From the NCBI GenBank assembly GCA_020248945.1, contig JADCGQ010000018.1, forward strand, positions 1-63,291: a DNA stretch of 63,291 nt, read 5' to 3'. Numbering within the stretch: the first letter of the stretch is position 1; each line of letters starts with the position of its first letter. Positions 29,227 through 39,800 of the stretch are shown piece by piece. A program made the translations under genes and the position numbers. Below the pieces are notes generated by a model, which did not search any database, was not told the origin of the DNA, and was given only the letters and a program-made list of their open reading frames with translations. This DNA comes from Rubrivivax sp. GTDB lineage: Bacteria; Pseudomonadota; Gammaproteobacteria; Burkholderiales; Burkholderiaceae_C.

Positions 29227-30762
29227 TCATACGCGGCGCGCGGCGCAGTGCTTGGCGATGAACTGGGCGTGTGTCGGCATCACGTCGACGCATTTGCCGA
29301 TGACGCCGCGGATGCCATCGAGGAAAGCCTGGATCTCGTCTTCCGGGTAGATGTCGACCAGCGGGTTGTAGCCATCGGGCACCAGCCCTTGGCCGTGCAG
29401 CACCTGCAGCCAGCTCACCTCGGTGAACAGCTCGGTGTGCTCGCGGAAGATGCGACCGTGGCTCTTGTACAGCGCCATGCGCTTCTTCAGCGGTTCGGGC
29501 ACGCTCATCTCGCGGCAGGCGGTCCAGAAGGGCGAGTCGGTGCGCTCGTTGAGGTGGTAATGCAGGATGATGAAGTCGCGGATGCGCGTGTACTCGAAGT
29601 CCATCTGCGCATTGAACTCGTCGATGTCCGGCTGGCTGAATCCTTGCGCCGGGAACATCGTCATCAGCTTGCCGATGGCCGTCTGGATGAGGTGGATGCT
29701 GGTGCTCTCCAGCGGCTCCATGAAGCCGCTGGCCAGGCCGATGGCGACGACGTTGCGGTTCCAGTTCTTCTTGCGCTTGCCCGTCGTGAAGCGCAGCAGG
29801 CGTGGCTCCGCCAGCGGCGCGCCGTCGAGGTGCGCCAGCAGCGTGGCGGTGGCCTCGTCGTCACTGACGTAGCGGCTGCAGTAGACGTGCCCGTTGCCGG
29901 TGCGGTGCTGCAGCGGAATGCGCCACTGCCAGCCGGCGCGGTGCGCGGTGCTGCGGGTGTAGGGCGTGAGCTCGGGCACGCCTTCGCACGGCACGGCCAC
30001 GGCGCGGTCGCAGGGCAGCCAGTGGGTCCAGTCGTCATAGCCGGTGCCCAGGGCCTGCTCGATCAGCAGGCCACGGAAGCCCGAGCAGTCGACGAACAGC
30101 TCGCCGGCCACGCGCGTGCCGTCCTTGAGCTGCACCGCCTCCACGAAGCCATCGGCCGCGCGCAGCTGCACGTGCTCGATCTGCCCTTCGACGCGCTTGA
30201 CGCCACGCGCCTCGGCGTACTTGCGCAGGTAGCGTGCGTACAGGCTGGCGTCGAAGTGGAAGGCGTAAGTCACCTGCGACAGCGGCGACTTCGGCATGTC
30301 CAGCGCCGGCCGCATGAACTTGTTGGCGCGGCTGGCCATGCGCGCGATGCTGAAGTGCTCGAGATCGGGCGCCTTGCCGGCCAGCCACATCTTGAGCCAG
30401 TACTGATGGAACTCCACCGTCCACAGCTCCTGTCCGAAGACACCGAAGCCGTGGATGTAGCGATCGCCCTGCTGCTTCCAGTTCACGAACTCGATGCCCA
30501 GCTTGAAGCTGCCCATCGTCTCGCGCAGGAATTCGTCCTCGTCGATCTCGAGGATCTTGTTGAACAGCTTGATCGGCGGGATCGTCGCCTCGCCGACACC
30601 GACGATGCCGATGTCGTCGCTCTCGATCAGCGTGATGCTGTAACGGCCCTGCAGCACCTTGGCCATCATCGCGGCGGTCATCCAGCCGGCGGTGCCACCA
30701 CCGACGATGACGATGCCTTGCACCGGGGCCTGCGCGCCAGGGGTGGAAGGGACTGCGTTCAT
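29227..30762 (-). CDS. Tryptophan-halogenase-family flavoprotein
   Basis: The 511-residue protein has the FAD motif IVIVGGGTAGWMTAAMMAK, the family lysine in MGSFKLGIEFVNW, the WxWxIP motif in GWQWRIPLQHRTG, and the active-site glutamate region FMEPLESTSIHL. All key residues of flavin-dependent halogenases such as PrnA are present. In Xanthomonas- and Caulobacter-type genomes members sit beside TonB-dependent receptors and glycosidases and are not proven to halogenate; the context here (receptor upstream, amylase beyond) is that pattern. It would need a separate flavin reductase. A strong terminator separates it from the receptor gene, so it is likely to have its own promoter or to depend on read-through. 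Confidence 0.9.
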   Translation of the reverse strand: MNAVPSTPGAQAPVQGIVIVGGGTAGWMTAAMMAKVLQGRYSITLIESDDIGIVGVGEATIPPIKLFNKILEIDEDEFLRETMGSFKLGIEFVNWKQQGDRYIHGFGVFGQELWTVEFHQYWLKMWLAGKAPDLEHFSIARMASRANKFMRPALDMPKSPLSQVTYAFHFDASLYARYLRKYAEARGVKRVEGQIEHVQLRAADGFVEAVQLKDGTRVAGELFVDCSGFRGLLIEQALGTGYDDWTHWLPCDRAVAVPCEGVPELTPYTRSTAHRAGWQWRIPLQHRTGNGHVYCSRYVSDDEATATLLAHLDGAPLAEPRLLRFTTGKRKKNWNRNVVAIGLASGFMEPLESTSIHLIQTAIGKLMTMFPAQGFSQPDIDEFNAQMDFEYTRIRDFIILHYHLNERTDSPFWTACREMSVPEPLKKRMALYKSHGRIFREHTELFTEVSWLQVLHGQGLVPDGYNPLVDIYPEDEIQAFLDGIRGVIGKCVDVMPTHAQFIAKHCAARRV

Positions 30763-30838
30763 GCGAGGGATTCCTTCGGTTCGACAACGCCGCCAATGCT
30801 GTCACGGCCAGGCCGCCAGTGCATCGTGGCCTTGCCGG

Positions 30839-30870
30839 AAAAAAGCCCCGCGTCGTTGCCGACGCGGGGC
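30839..30870 (-). terminator. Strong rho-independent terminator after the TonB-dependent receptor
   Basis: On the minus strand an 11-bp perfect stem, GCCCCGCGTCG paired with CGACGCGGGGC and a four-base loop, is followed by six T. It lies 54 bases after the receptor stop codon and 77 bases before the halogenase start. Confidence 0.92.
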
Positions 30871-30923
30871 TGTCTCGGCCTGGCACCCGGGCCGGCTGCA
30901 GAGCCGGAGGGGTCTTCAGGCGA

Positions 30924-33800
30924 TCACAGCTTGTAGTTCAGGCCCAGCGTGTAGGTCTTGCCGTACTTGACGCGCTCGACGATGTTGTCGGGCGTGTTGG
31001 TGTAGCGCTTGAACTCGGCGTTGGTCAAGTTGCGGATCTGGCCGTTGAAGGACAGGCCCTTGAGGAAGCCGCTCTGGATCTCGTAGGACAACTGCAGGTC
31101 CTCGGTCGTCTCGGGCGCGACGAAGGTGAGCTGGCGGTTGTCCTGGAAGTCCGACACCTCGCCCAGGAAAGCCGAGCGCTTGCGCTGTGCCCAGGCCACC
31201 TGGAAGCCCCACTTCTCGAAGTAGACGCGGGTGTTGGTGACGTTCTTCGACAGGCCCGGCAGCGGCACGTTCGTGGCCGCGCCGATGTCCTGCGTGCTGA
31301 GGCCCGAGGTCGGGATGTTCACGGAGCTGTCGGTCGTGCTGTGGTTGAACTGCACGCCGAAGCCGTCGAGCGCCTTGACGAAGTAGCCGAAGGGCAGCGA
31401 CACCGTCAGCTCGGTGCCGCTGAGGCGGCCGCCGCTGCCGTTGGCCGGCTGCGTGTACAGGCCGACAGGGTTCAGACCCGGGGGCAGCGCCACGCCGTAG
31501 CGCGAGAAGTCGATGGCCTGCGTCTGGCGGTACACGTAGGTGCGCAGGTCCTTGTAGAACGCCGCCACCGAGACGTAGCCCTTGTTGCCGTTGAAGTACT
31601 TCTCCAACGACAGGTCGGCCTGCGTGGCGCGGAACGGCTCCAGGAAGGGGTTGCCGCCGCTGCCCTCCATGCGCGGGCCGCCCGTGGCCGAGGCGTTGAT
31701 GCCGAAAGTGGAGCTGGCGCGCATGTCGGCCATGCTCGCCCGCGACATCACCTTGGCCACGCCCAGCCGCAGCACGCTGTCGGCCGGAAGATCCAGGTTC
31801 AGGTTCAGGCTGGGCAGGACGTCGTTGTAGCTGTGGTTGATGTCGATGCGCTTGGACGGGCAGGTGGCCGGCGTGTTGCCCGTGCAGGTGGCGGGGTCGA
31901 GAACGAAGCCGGAGCCGGTCTGGTCGGACTGCACCAGCTGCACGCCGACGTTGCCCCGCAAGCCGCGGCCGAACAGCTCGGTGTCGATGCCGCCCTGCGC
32001 GTAGAAGGTGTTGACCTTCTCCTTGACCGCCCAGTCCTTGTTCAGGATGTCCTTGTCCACCTTGGGCGGCAGTTCGTAGACCGTGCCCAGCGAGCCCTGC
32101 GGATCCCAGGTGATGATCGGCAGGCCGGTGGTGCCGGCGGTGCCGACGCCGGGGCTCGGCACGTTGACGGCGGCGTAGGGGTCAAGCACGGTGCCGCTGG
32201 CGGTCACGCTGCCCTTGATGACCAGGCGACCCTCGGCGGCGGTGCGCGTCTTGGTGCGGTCGCTGATGTTGGCGCCGAAGTCGATCTCGGACAGCGGGCC
32301 GAAGGACAGCGGCCGCTTGGCCGTCAGCCGCACCGCCTTGATCTCGTCGATGACGGTGGGCAGCGCCACGTAGCCCGCCTGCGGCGAGCTCTCGCCACCC
32401 GACCAGCCCATCGGGTCGGTCAGCTTCATCACGTTCGGATCGGCGTAGTTCAGGCTGGTGCTGTAGCGCACCTGGTCGAAGTTGCCGCCGGTGAAACCCG
32501 TCCAGCTGATGGTGCTGGCGCGGTGCGCCGCGGCATAGGCCGGCAAGTTGCCGTTGCCCACCAGGCCGGCCGTCGTCTCGTAGCGCGTGCCCTTGCGGTT
32601 GACCTTGCTCTGCGACAGGTCGAGCACACCCGTCCAGTCACCGAGCTTGAGGCGGTTGTTCCAGCCGAAGGCGGTGAGGTCGTCCTCGACGCGCTCGTCG
32701 TGGTTGCGCACCACGCCCTTGTAGTTGTCCAGCGTGCCGCTGGTCATGTTGCCGCCCGAGACGGTCACGTTGTAGTAGCGGCCGTTGGGGTCGTACCCGC
32801 CGGCGCTGTTGCCGCCGACCGCGCCTTCGAGGCCCTTCTTGCTGATCTTGAAGTCGCCCTCGGAGAAGAAGTAGTCCAGCGTCGACTCGAAGTTCTTGTT
32901 GGGCTTGAACTGCACCACGCCCATGATGCCGGTGCGCTCGAAGGTCGTGCGCTCGGTGTCGGCCGTGAAGCCGCCCGGGGCCTTGCCGGTGACCGTGGTG
33001 CCCGTGCAGGCGCCGGCGGTGTCGTAGGTGCTCGTGCAGCCGGTCACGTCGGGCGCCCAACCGCCCCAGGCGTTGAACTTCTGCTGCTCGGCGCCCTTGT
33101 CCTTGAGCTGCGTGAAGCCCAGCGCAATACCGAGCTTGCGGTCGGCGAACTGGTCGATGTACGAGAGCGTGAAGCGCTCGCCGTCGCCCTCGCCTGCGCC
33201 GGAGTCGATGCCCGTCTTTTCCTTGCGGTACGAGCCCTGGATCACGCGCTTGCCGAAGTCCAGCGGGCGCACGGTCTTCAGGTCGATCGTCGACGCCAGG
33301 CCCTGGTTCACCAGGCTGGCCTTGGGCGTCTTGTAGACGTCCACGCCGCTGAGCAGTTCGGCGGGGAACTGGTCGAACTCGACGCCGCGGCTGTCGCCGG
33401 TGGAGGCCTGCTCGCGGCCGTTCAGCGTGGCGGCGTTGAAGTCGGGGCTCAGGCCGCGCACGCTGATGTTCTGCGAGCGACCCGTGCTGCGGTTGCGCTG
33501 CGTGGCCAGGCCGGGCAGGCGCGAGATGGCGTCGGCCACGGTGTTGTCGGGCAGCTTGCCCACGTCTTCGGCGCTGATCGCCTCGACGACACCGTCGTTG
33601 GCCTTCTTCACGGTGATGGCGCTCTCGATGCCTCGGCGGATGCCGGTGATCGTGACCACCGAGCCGGTGTCGGACGCTGCCGGAGCGGCCTGCTGGGCGT
33701 GCGCGACGCCACCGCTGGCCAGCACGGCAGCCACGGCGGCGGCCACCGGGGTGGCGCGCCACAGCGCGGAACTCGTGCGTGCGGGTTGGTACTTCTTCAT
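30924..33800 (-). CDS. TonB-dependent receptor, carbohydrate-uptake type
   Basis: The 958-residue protein starts with a signal peptide ending VAHAQQ and a TonB-box-like VVTITG near residue 48. The plug domain follows (VEAISAEDVGKLPDNTVADAISRLPG, NISVRGLSPDFNAATLNGREQA, GVEFDQFPAELLSGVDVYK), then a large barrel ending in YGKTYTLGLNYKL with the terminal aromatic/hydrophobic signature. This is the TIGR01782 class (Xanthomonas-Caulobacter receptors), whose model member MalA of Caulobacter takes up maltodextrins. With a secreted amylase encoded divergently, maltodextrin is the likely ligand; this is inference. Its promoter area has two GTACCAAAA repeats. It would draw energy from TonB-ExbB-ExbD, not encoded here. 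Confidence 0.92.
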   Translation of the reverse strand: MKKYQPARTSSALWRATPVAAAVAAVLASGGVAHAQQAAPAASDTGSVVTITGIRRGIESAITVKKANDGVVEAISAEDVGKLPDNTVADAISRLPGLATQRNRSTGRSQNISVRGLSPDFNAATLNGREQASTGDSRGVEFDQFPAELLSGVDVYKTPKASLVNQGLASTIDLKTVRPLDFGKRVIQGSYRKEKTGIDSGAGEGDGERFTLSYIDQFADRKLGIALGFTQLKDKGAEQQKFNAWGGWAPDVTGCTSTYDTAGACTGTTVTGKAPGGFTADTERTTFERTGIMGVVQFKPNKNFESTLDYFFSEGDFKISKKGLEGAVGGNSAGGYDPNGRYYNVTVSGGNMTSGTLDNYKGVVRNHDERVEDDLTAFGWNNRLKLGDWTGVLDLSQSKVNRKGTRYETTAGLVGNGNLPAYAAAHRASTISWTGFTGGNFDQVRYSTSLNYADPNVMKLTDPMGWSGGESSPQAGYVALPTVIDEIKAVRLTAKRPLSFGPLSEIDFGANISDRTKTRTAAEGRLVIKGSVTASGTVLDPYAAVNVPSPGVGTAGTTGLPIITWDPQGSLGTVYELPPKVDKDILNKDWAVKEKVNTFYAQGGIDTELFGRGLRGNVGVQLVQSDQTGSGFVLDPATCTGNTPATCPSKRIDINHSYNDVLPSLNLNLDLPADSVLRLGVAKVMSRASMADMRASSTFGINASATGGPRMEGSGGNPFLEPFRATQADLSLEKYFNGNKGYVSVAAFYKDLRTYVYRQTQAIDFSRYGVALPPGLNPVGLYTQPANGSGGRLSGTELTVSLPFGYFVKALDGFGVQFNHSTTDSSVNIPTSGLSTQDIGAATNVPLPGLSKNVTNTRVYFEKWGFQVAWAQRKRSAFLGEVSDFQDNRQLTFVAPETTEDLQLSYEIQSGFLKGLSFNGQIRNLTNAEFKRYTNTPDNIVERVKYGKTYTLGLNYKL

Positions 33801-33867
33801 GTTGTCTCCTGCGACTCTGGAGGGGTCTGTGGGGGCTGCCGGCCGGGCCTGCTTCAGGCGCTGGTCG

Positions 33868-33917
33868 GTACCAAAAGATTCGAAACGGCGATCGGGGACC
33901 TGAACTTTGTACCAAAA
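33868..33917. promoter_or_regulatory. Two GTACCAAAA direct repeats before the receptor gene
   Basis: GTACCAAAA occurs at 33868-33876 and 33909-33917, 41 bases apart, about four DNA turns, in the 255-base gap between the receptor and amylase genes. A CTAGATC pair lies just beyond. The same-face spacing suits a regulator binding twice upstream of the receptor start at 33800. The protein that binds is unknown. Confidence 0.4.
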
Positions 33918-34055
33918 CTAGATCATCCGTACCCCTGCGGAAACCCTAGATCGGTGCGCACTCAGGGCCGCTAGGGTGCGATCCTGTGCCTTCTAGCCCG
34001 TCGAATCTCACTCGTAGGCGCTCGATGGTGCACCGAGTTGGGGAATGTCGACGCC

Positions 34056-36746
34056 ATGAGCACCGGATTTGTAGCGAAACTACAGTTCTTGTCCCCCGCG
34101 GCGGGCGCCGTGCTGGCCCTGGCCCTGGCCGTGGCGCCGGCGGCGGCCCAGCCCCGGCTGCACGTGCCTTCGCCGGACTGGCGCGACCAGATCCTGTTCT
34201 TCGTCATGACCGACCGCTTCGCGGACGGCGACCCGGCCAACAACGACCAGGGTGCCGGCGAGTACCGCCCGGGCGAACGCAGCCGCTACCAGGGCGGCGA
34301 CTTCAAGGGCCTCGTCGACCGCCTCGACTACATCCGTGGCCTCGGCGCCACGGCGCTGTGGATCACGCCGCCGGTGGCCAACCAGTGGCTCAGCCCCGAC
34401 GGCAGCTACAGCGGCTACCACGGCTACTGGGCGCAGCACTTCAAGCAGGTCGATCCGCACCTGGGCACATTGGCCGACTACCAGCGCCTGAGCGACGCGC
34501 TGCACCGCCAGGGCCTGTACCTGGTGCAGGACATCGTCGTCAACCACACCGGCAACTTCTTCAGTTATGGCGCAGGCTGGCGCGCCGACGACGCACAGCG
34601 CGCTTGGCGCGCCTTTCAGCCGCATGCCGGCTCGCCACCGGTGCCGCGCCCAAGCCAGCCGCCCTTCGACCAGAACGACCCGCGCGACCCGGCCCAGCGC
34701 GCCGCCGGCATCTACCACTGGACACCCGACATCGCCGACTACACCAACGCCGTGCAGGAGGCCACCTTCCAGATGTCGGGCCTGGACGACCTGAACACCG
34801 AGAACCCCGTCGTGCGCCGCGCGCTGCGCGAGAGCTTCGGCTACTGGGTGCGCGAGGTGGGCGTGGACGCCTTCCGCGTCGACACCGCGTTCTACGTGCC
34901 GCCGGACTTCTTCGACGACTTCCTGCGCTCGCGCGACGCCGCCGCGCCGGGCATCGAGCACGTCGCGCGCGCCACCGGCCGCGAGCGCTTCTTCACCTTT
35001 GGCGAGGGCTTCGGCATCGACAAGCCCTTCCGCGACGAGCAGGCGAAGAAGATCGACCGCTGGCTGCGCGAAGGGGGCCGCCCGGGTGGCCGCCCGCTGA
35101 TGCCGGGCATGCTGAACTTCCCGCTCTACGGCGCCTTTGGCGATGCCTTCGCGCGCGGGCGGCCTCCCGCTGAACTGGCGCACCGCATCCGCCAGACGAT
35201 GGCGCTGCACGCCGAGCCGCATCGGATGCCGACCTTCGTCGACAACCACGATGTCGACCGCTTCCTGAAGGGCGGCACGCTGCCGGGGCTGCGCCAGGCG
35301 CTGCTGGCGATGATGACGCTGCCCGGCATCCCGGTGCTCTACTACGGCACCGAACAAGGCTTCACCGAGCCGCGCGCCAGCATGTTCGCGGCCGGCTGGG
35401 GCTCGGGCGGGCGCGACCACTACGACACGCAGGCGCCGCTGTACCGCGACATCGCGGCGATGGCGGCCTTGCGCCGCGGCAGCCAAGGCCGGAGCGTCTT
35501 CACACGCGGCGTGCCGCGCGTGCTGCATGCCGAGGCCGCTGCGCCCGGCGCCGTGGCCTGGGCCATGGAACACCGCGAAGGCGGCGCGCCGCAGCGTGCG
35601 CTGGTGGTGCTGAACACGGCCGACCAGCCGGCGCTGCTGCCCGCGGTGCGCACCGGCTGGGCGGCCGGCACGGTGCTTGTTGGCGCCTACGGGCTCGACG
35701 GCACACCGGCGCGCCACGTAGTGGGCGCGGGCGGGCGCCTGACGCTGGCGCTGGCGGCGCGCAGTGGCCAGGTGTGGCACGCCGTGGCGCCGCGCGCCGA
35801 CGCCGCATCGGCCGCGCCGCCCACGTCACGCCAAGCCGCCCCGCAGCTGCGCGCGCTGCCTTCAACCCGCGTGCGGGGCGACTTCGCCGTGCAGGGCCAG
35901 GTGCCCGCGGGCGCTGCGGGGGCCTGGCGCCTGGTGGTCGACGGCGACCTGGCACGCGCCACGCCGCTGCAGCCCGACGCGCAGGGCCGCTTCCGCGCCA
36001 CCGTCGACACCGGCGCGATGGCCGATCCCACCGTGGCGCACCAGCTCACGGTGTGGGCCGAAGGGCAGCCCGCCGCCGCGCCGCTGGCCTTCCGCGTCGA
36101 CCGCCCCTGGGCCCTGGCCGCACGCGCCGACGACCCCGCTGGCGACGACACCGGCGCGCTCGGCCCGCATGCCGGCCGCTACGTCTACCCGACCGACCCG
36201 AGCTGGGGCCCGAATCGGCAGATGGACCTGCGCGCCGTGTCGGCCTTCGCGGCCGGCGGGGCCTTGCGGCTGGAGCTCGGCACCCAGCGGCTGACGACCT
36301 CTTGGAACCCGGCCAACGGCTTCGACCACGTGCTGTTCACGGTGTTCATCGAACTGCCCGACGAGGGCCCGGGTTCCGCGCTGATGCCGCTGCAGGACGG
36401 CGCACTGCCCGACGGGCTCACGTGGCACCGCCGGCTGCGCGTGGGCGGCTGGAGCAACGCGCTCTTCGCCCACGAGGGCGCCAGCGCCACGCACGAAGGC
36501 CGGCCCATCGCGCCGGGTGCGGCGGTGCAGGTGGACACCGCACGTCACACCGTCACGCTCACGCTGCCGGCCGCGGCGCTGGGCGGCCGGCGCTCGCTGG
36601 CCGGGGCCCGCGTGTGGGTCACGACCTGGGACTACGACGCCGGCTACCGCAGCGTCGCCCCCGAGGCAGGCGCCCACACGATGGGCGGCGCGCCTCTGGG
36701 CGCGCCGAAGGTCATGGACGCGTCGCCCGTGCTGCGCCTGCGTTGA
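34056..36746 (+). CDS. Secreted GH13 alpha-amylase with C-terminal DOMON-like module
   Basis: The 896-residue protein has a signal peptide ending APAAAQP. The GH13 barrel follows: FFVMTDRFADGDPANN, WITPPVANQW, VQDIVVNHTGNFF, nucleophile Asp276 in VDAFRVDTAFY, acid/base Glu317 in TFGEGF, and Asp399 in FVDNHDVDRF. After a beta domain (to about residue 590) come a linker module and, from about residue 690, a region with DPAGDDTGALGPHAGRYVYPTD, typical of C-terminal glucodextranase/DOMON-like carbohydrate modules. It should hydrolyse starch-like glucans outside the cell or in the periplasm, feeding the TonB receptor. ATG 34056 is the best start; TTG 34038 is possible. A HexR-like palindrome lies inside codons 5-10. 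Confidence 0.93.
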   Translation: MSTGFVAKLQFLSPAAGAVLALALAVAPAAAQPRLHVPSPDWRDQILFFVMTDRFADGDPANNDQGAGEYRPGERSRYQGGDFKGLVDRLDYIRGLGATALWITPPVANQWLSPDGSYSGYHGYWAQHFKQVDPHLGTLADYQRLSDALHRQGLYLVQDIVVNHTGNFFSYGAGWRADDAQRAWRAFQPHAGSPPVPRPSQPPFDQNDPRDPAQRAAGIYHWTPDIADYTNAVQEATFQMSGLDDLNTENPVVRRALRESFGYWVREVGVDAFRVDTAFYVPPDFFDDFLRSRDAAAPGIEHVARATGRERFFTFGEGFGIDKPFRDEQAKKIDRWLREGGRPGGRPLMPGMLNFPLYGAFGDAFARGRPPAELAHRIRQTMALHAEPHRMPTFVDNHDVDRFLKGGTLPGLRQALLAMMTLPGIPVLYYGTEQGFTEPRASMFAAGWGSGGRDHYDTQAPLYRDIAAMAALRRGSQGRSVFTRGVPRVLHAEAAAPGAVAWAMEHREGGAPQRALVVLNTADQPALLPAVRTGWAAGTVLVGAYGLDGTPARHVVGAGGRLTLALAARSGQVWHAVAPRADAASAAPPTSRQAAPQLRALPSTRVRGDFAVQGQVPAGAAGAWRLVVDGDLARATPLQPDAQGRFRATVDTGAMADPTVAHQLTVWAEGQPAAAPLAFRVDRPWALAARADDPAGDDTGALGPHAGRYVYPTDPSWGPNRQMDLRAVSAFAAGGALRLELGTQRLTTSWNPANGFDHVLFTVFIELPDEGPGSALMPLQDGALPDGLTWHRRLRVGGWSNALFAHEGASATHEGRPIAPGAAVQVDTARHTVTLTLPAAALGGRRSLAGARVWVTTWDYDAGYRSVAPEAGAHTMGGAPLGAPKVMDASPVLRLR
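34070..34084. promoter_or_regulatory. HexR-like operator inside the amylase signal-peptide codons
   Basis: TGTAG-CGAAA-CTACA is the same perfect palindrome as at the glucokinase-HexR gene. It starts 14 bases after the chosen ATG and encodes parts of FVAKLQ. It could act as a roadblock for transcription, or the true promoter and start may differ from my choice. A link between HexR and the amylase would tie glucan attack to glucose phosphorylation. Confidence 0.6.
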
Positions 36747-36817
36747 CGGGCACCGCGCTCGGCGCGCCAGCGGCCGACGACAATCGCGGCACCACCGATT
36801 CGAAGGACGCGCACCCG

Positions 36818-39800
36818 ATGCCCGCCGCCCCCGTGAAGCTCGCGCTGCAGGCGGCACCCGTGGCGCACCGGGCGGCGCACGCCTCGGCCTTGGCCGCGCC
36901 CGACGCGCTGCTGCTGGCCTGGCTGGCCCTCGAAGGGCCTACCCCGCGCGAGCGGCTGGGCTCGCTGCTGTGGCCCACCAGCGACGCCGAGGCCGCGCGC
37001 AATGCGCTGCGGCAACGCCTGTTCCGCCTGCGCAAGCAGCTCGGCGCCGACGTCATCGAAGGCAGCACCGTGCTGGCGCTGGCCCCCGGCGTGACGCACG
37101 ACCTCACGCCCGCCACGCCGCTGCTGGGCGCGCTCGGCGCACCCGAGCAGCCCGAGCTCGATGCCTGGCTGGCGCGCCACCGCGCCGGCCGCGCGGCCGC
37201 CGAGCGGCAGGCCCTCGTGGCACGCATCCAGGCCCTCGAAGACGCCGGCGAGGCCGGCGCCGCGCTGCCGCTGGCGCTGGAGCTGCTGGCGGCCGATGCG
37301 CTGTCGGAAGACGCCCACCGGCGCGTGATGCGGCTGCACTACCTGCGCGGCGACCGCGCCGCGGCGATGCTGGCCTTCGACCGCTGCGAGCACACGCTCA
37401 AGCACGAGGTCGGCGCGGCGCCGTCGGCCGAGACGCTGGCCCTGCTGGCCACCATCGAACGCGCCGCGCCAGTGGCCGGCGCGGCGGCGCAGCGCCAGCC
37501 GATGCCGGCCGCGCTGCTGCGCCCGCCCCGCCTGGTGGGCCGCGACGCCGAGCGCTCGCAGTTGCTGCAAGGCCTGGCCGCCGGGCCGGTGGCGGTGCTG
37601 GTGGGCGAAGCCGGCATGGGCAAGTCGCGGCTGCTGCAGGCGCTGGCCTCTGAAGACCCGCGGCGCCTGCACGTCAGCGGCCGGCCCGGGGACCCGCTGG
37701 TGCCCTACGCCACGTTGATCCGCATGCTGCGCGCCGTGATCGAGCGCGACCCCGGCGCGGCCGACGCCCCCGAGGCCGCTGCGCTGGCGCCGCTGCTGCC
37801 CGAGCTGGCGGCACGCGCACCGGCGGGTGGCGCGGCACTGGCCCCGGGCGCTGCGACACCGCTGCTGCAGCCCGTAGAGGCTCTGCTGCGCCGCGCCGCC
37901 GGCCGCATCGACACGCTGCTGCTCGACGACCTGCACTTCGCCGACACCGCCACGCTCGAACTGCTGCAGGGCCTGCTCGCGGCGCCGCGGGAGGCCGATG
38001 CCCGCGGCAGCGCGGGCGCGGTCGGTGCCACGCCCCGCTGCGTGCTCGGCCTGCGCCCGCCGGCCGCCGGCAGCCCGGCGGCCCTGCTGCTGGACGCGCT
38101 GGCCGCCGCCGGGCCGCTGGTGCGCGTGCTGCTGCAGCCGCTGTCGCAGGCCGCGCTGGCCGAGCTGGTAGACGCGCTGGCGCTGCCGGGCATGGCCGGC
38201 ACCGAGCTCGCGGCCCGGCTGCATGCGCGCACCGGCGGCAACCCGCTGTTCGCGCTCGAGACGCTGAAGCTGCTGTGGGCCGAAGGCGGCCTCGCCAGCC
38301 CGGGCGCCGAGGCCGAGGCGCTGCCGCGGCCGCAGACGCTGGCGCAACTCATCGGCCAGCAGCTGGCGCGCCTGTCGCCACCGGCGCTGCAGCTGGCGCG
38401 CGTGGCGGCGGTGGCGGGCGTGGACTTCTCGCTCGAGCTGGCCGAGGCGCTGCTCGCCCGCAGCGCGCTCGATCTGGCCGACCCCTGGGCCGAGCTCGAG
38501 GCGCAGCAGGTGATGCGCGGCACGGCGTTTTCGCACGACCTCGTGCACGACGCCGTGCTGCAGGGCCTGCCTGAGGTCATCGCCCGCCACCTGCACGGCC
38601 GCACGGCCCATTGGCTGGAGGCCCAGACCGGCGCCGTGCAGCCCGACCCCGCGCGCGTGGCCGCGCACTGGGAGGCCGCCGGCCAGCACGCCCGCGCGCT
38701 GCCGGCGCTGCGCGCCGCCGCCGAGCGCGCCCGCCGCGCGCTGCGCGAGGGCGAGCGCATCACGCTGCTCGTGCACGCCGCCGACATCGCCGAGGCCGAC
38801 GGCCGCCTCGACGAAGCCTTCGATCTGGTGCACGCCGCGCTCAACGGCCACATGAACACGCTGCGCCAGCACGACGGCCTGCCGCTGCTCGAACGCCAGG
38901 CCCTGCTGGCCCGCACGCCGCTGCAACAGGCCCAGGCCGCAGCCAGCCGCGCCTGGTACGCCACCGTGATGGGCCATTGGCAACAGGCGCTGGACGAAGG
39001 CCGAGCCGCGCTGGCGATGGCACGGCCGCTGGGCGACGCCGGGCTCACGGCATCCGTTCAGCAGCGCCTGGGCGCCGCCATGGGCATGGCCGGCCACTTC
39101 GACGAGGCGCTCGAACACTTGCGCGCCGCCGCACCGTGGATGCGCGAACACGCCGACGCCGACGACGCGGTGGAGTTCGAAGGCAACCTGGCCGCGGTGC
39201 TCGACAACCTCGGCCGCCACGCCGAGGCGCGCGAGCACCATGCACGCGCCATCGCCGCCTCGGCGCTGCACTCCGACGCACCGCATCGCGCCACGCTGCT
39301 GGCCAATGACGCGCTGAGCCGGCTCGACGCCGGCGATGCCGCCAGCGCGCTGGAGCAGGCGCTGCTGGCCCAGCGCATCGTGCAGACCTTCGAGAACACC
39401 GCCGGCAGCGACGGCTACATCGCCCTGCTGCTGGCGCAAGCCGAGCGCGGCCTCGGCCGGCCGGCGGCGGCGCTGGCCTGGTGCGACCGGGCCGAGGCCA
39501 TCCTGGCCGAGCGGCTGCCAACGCGCGTGCCGGTGGCGCAGATGCACCGGGCGCAGATCTGGCTCGACCTGGCCCAGCACGCCCGCGCGCGCGCGCCAGG
39601 TGCTGGCCGGCGACGCGCTGGCCACGGCGCGGCGCATGCCGCCGCGTTACGGCGTGCGCTGGCGCGTGCTGCTGGCGCGGCTGGCGCGCCGGCTCGGCGC
39701 CGCGCAGGAGGCCGAAGAGATGCTGGCCGAGGCCGCCGCCGAGGTGCCGCGCCAGGGCTGGCCCGAGCTCGGGCTGGTGGTGCGCACCGAACAGGCCCTG

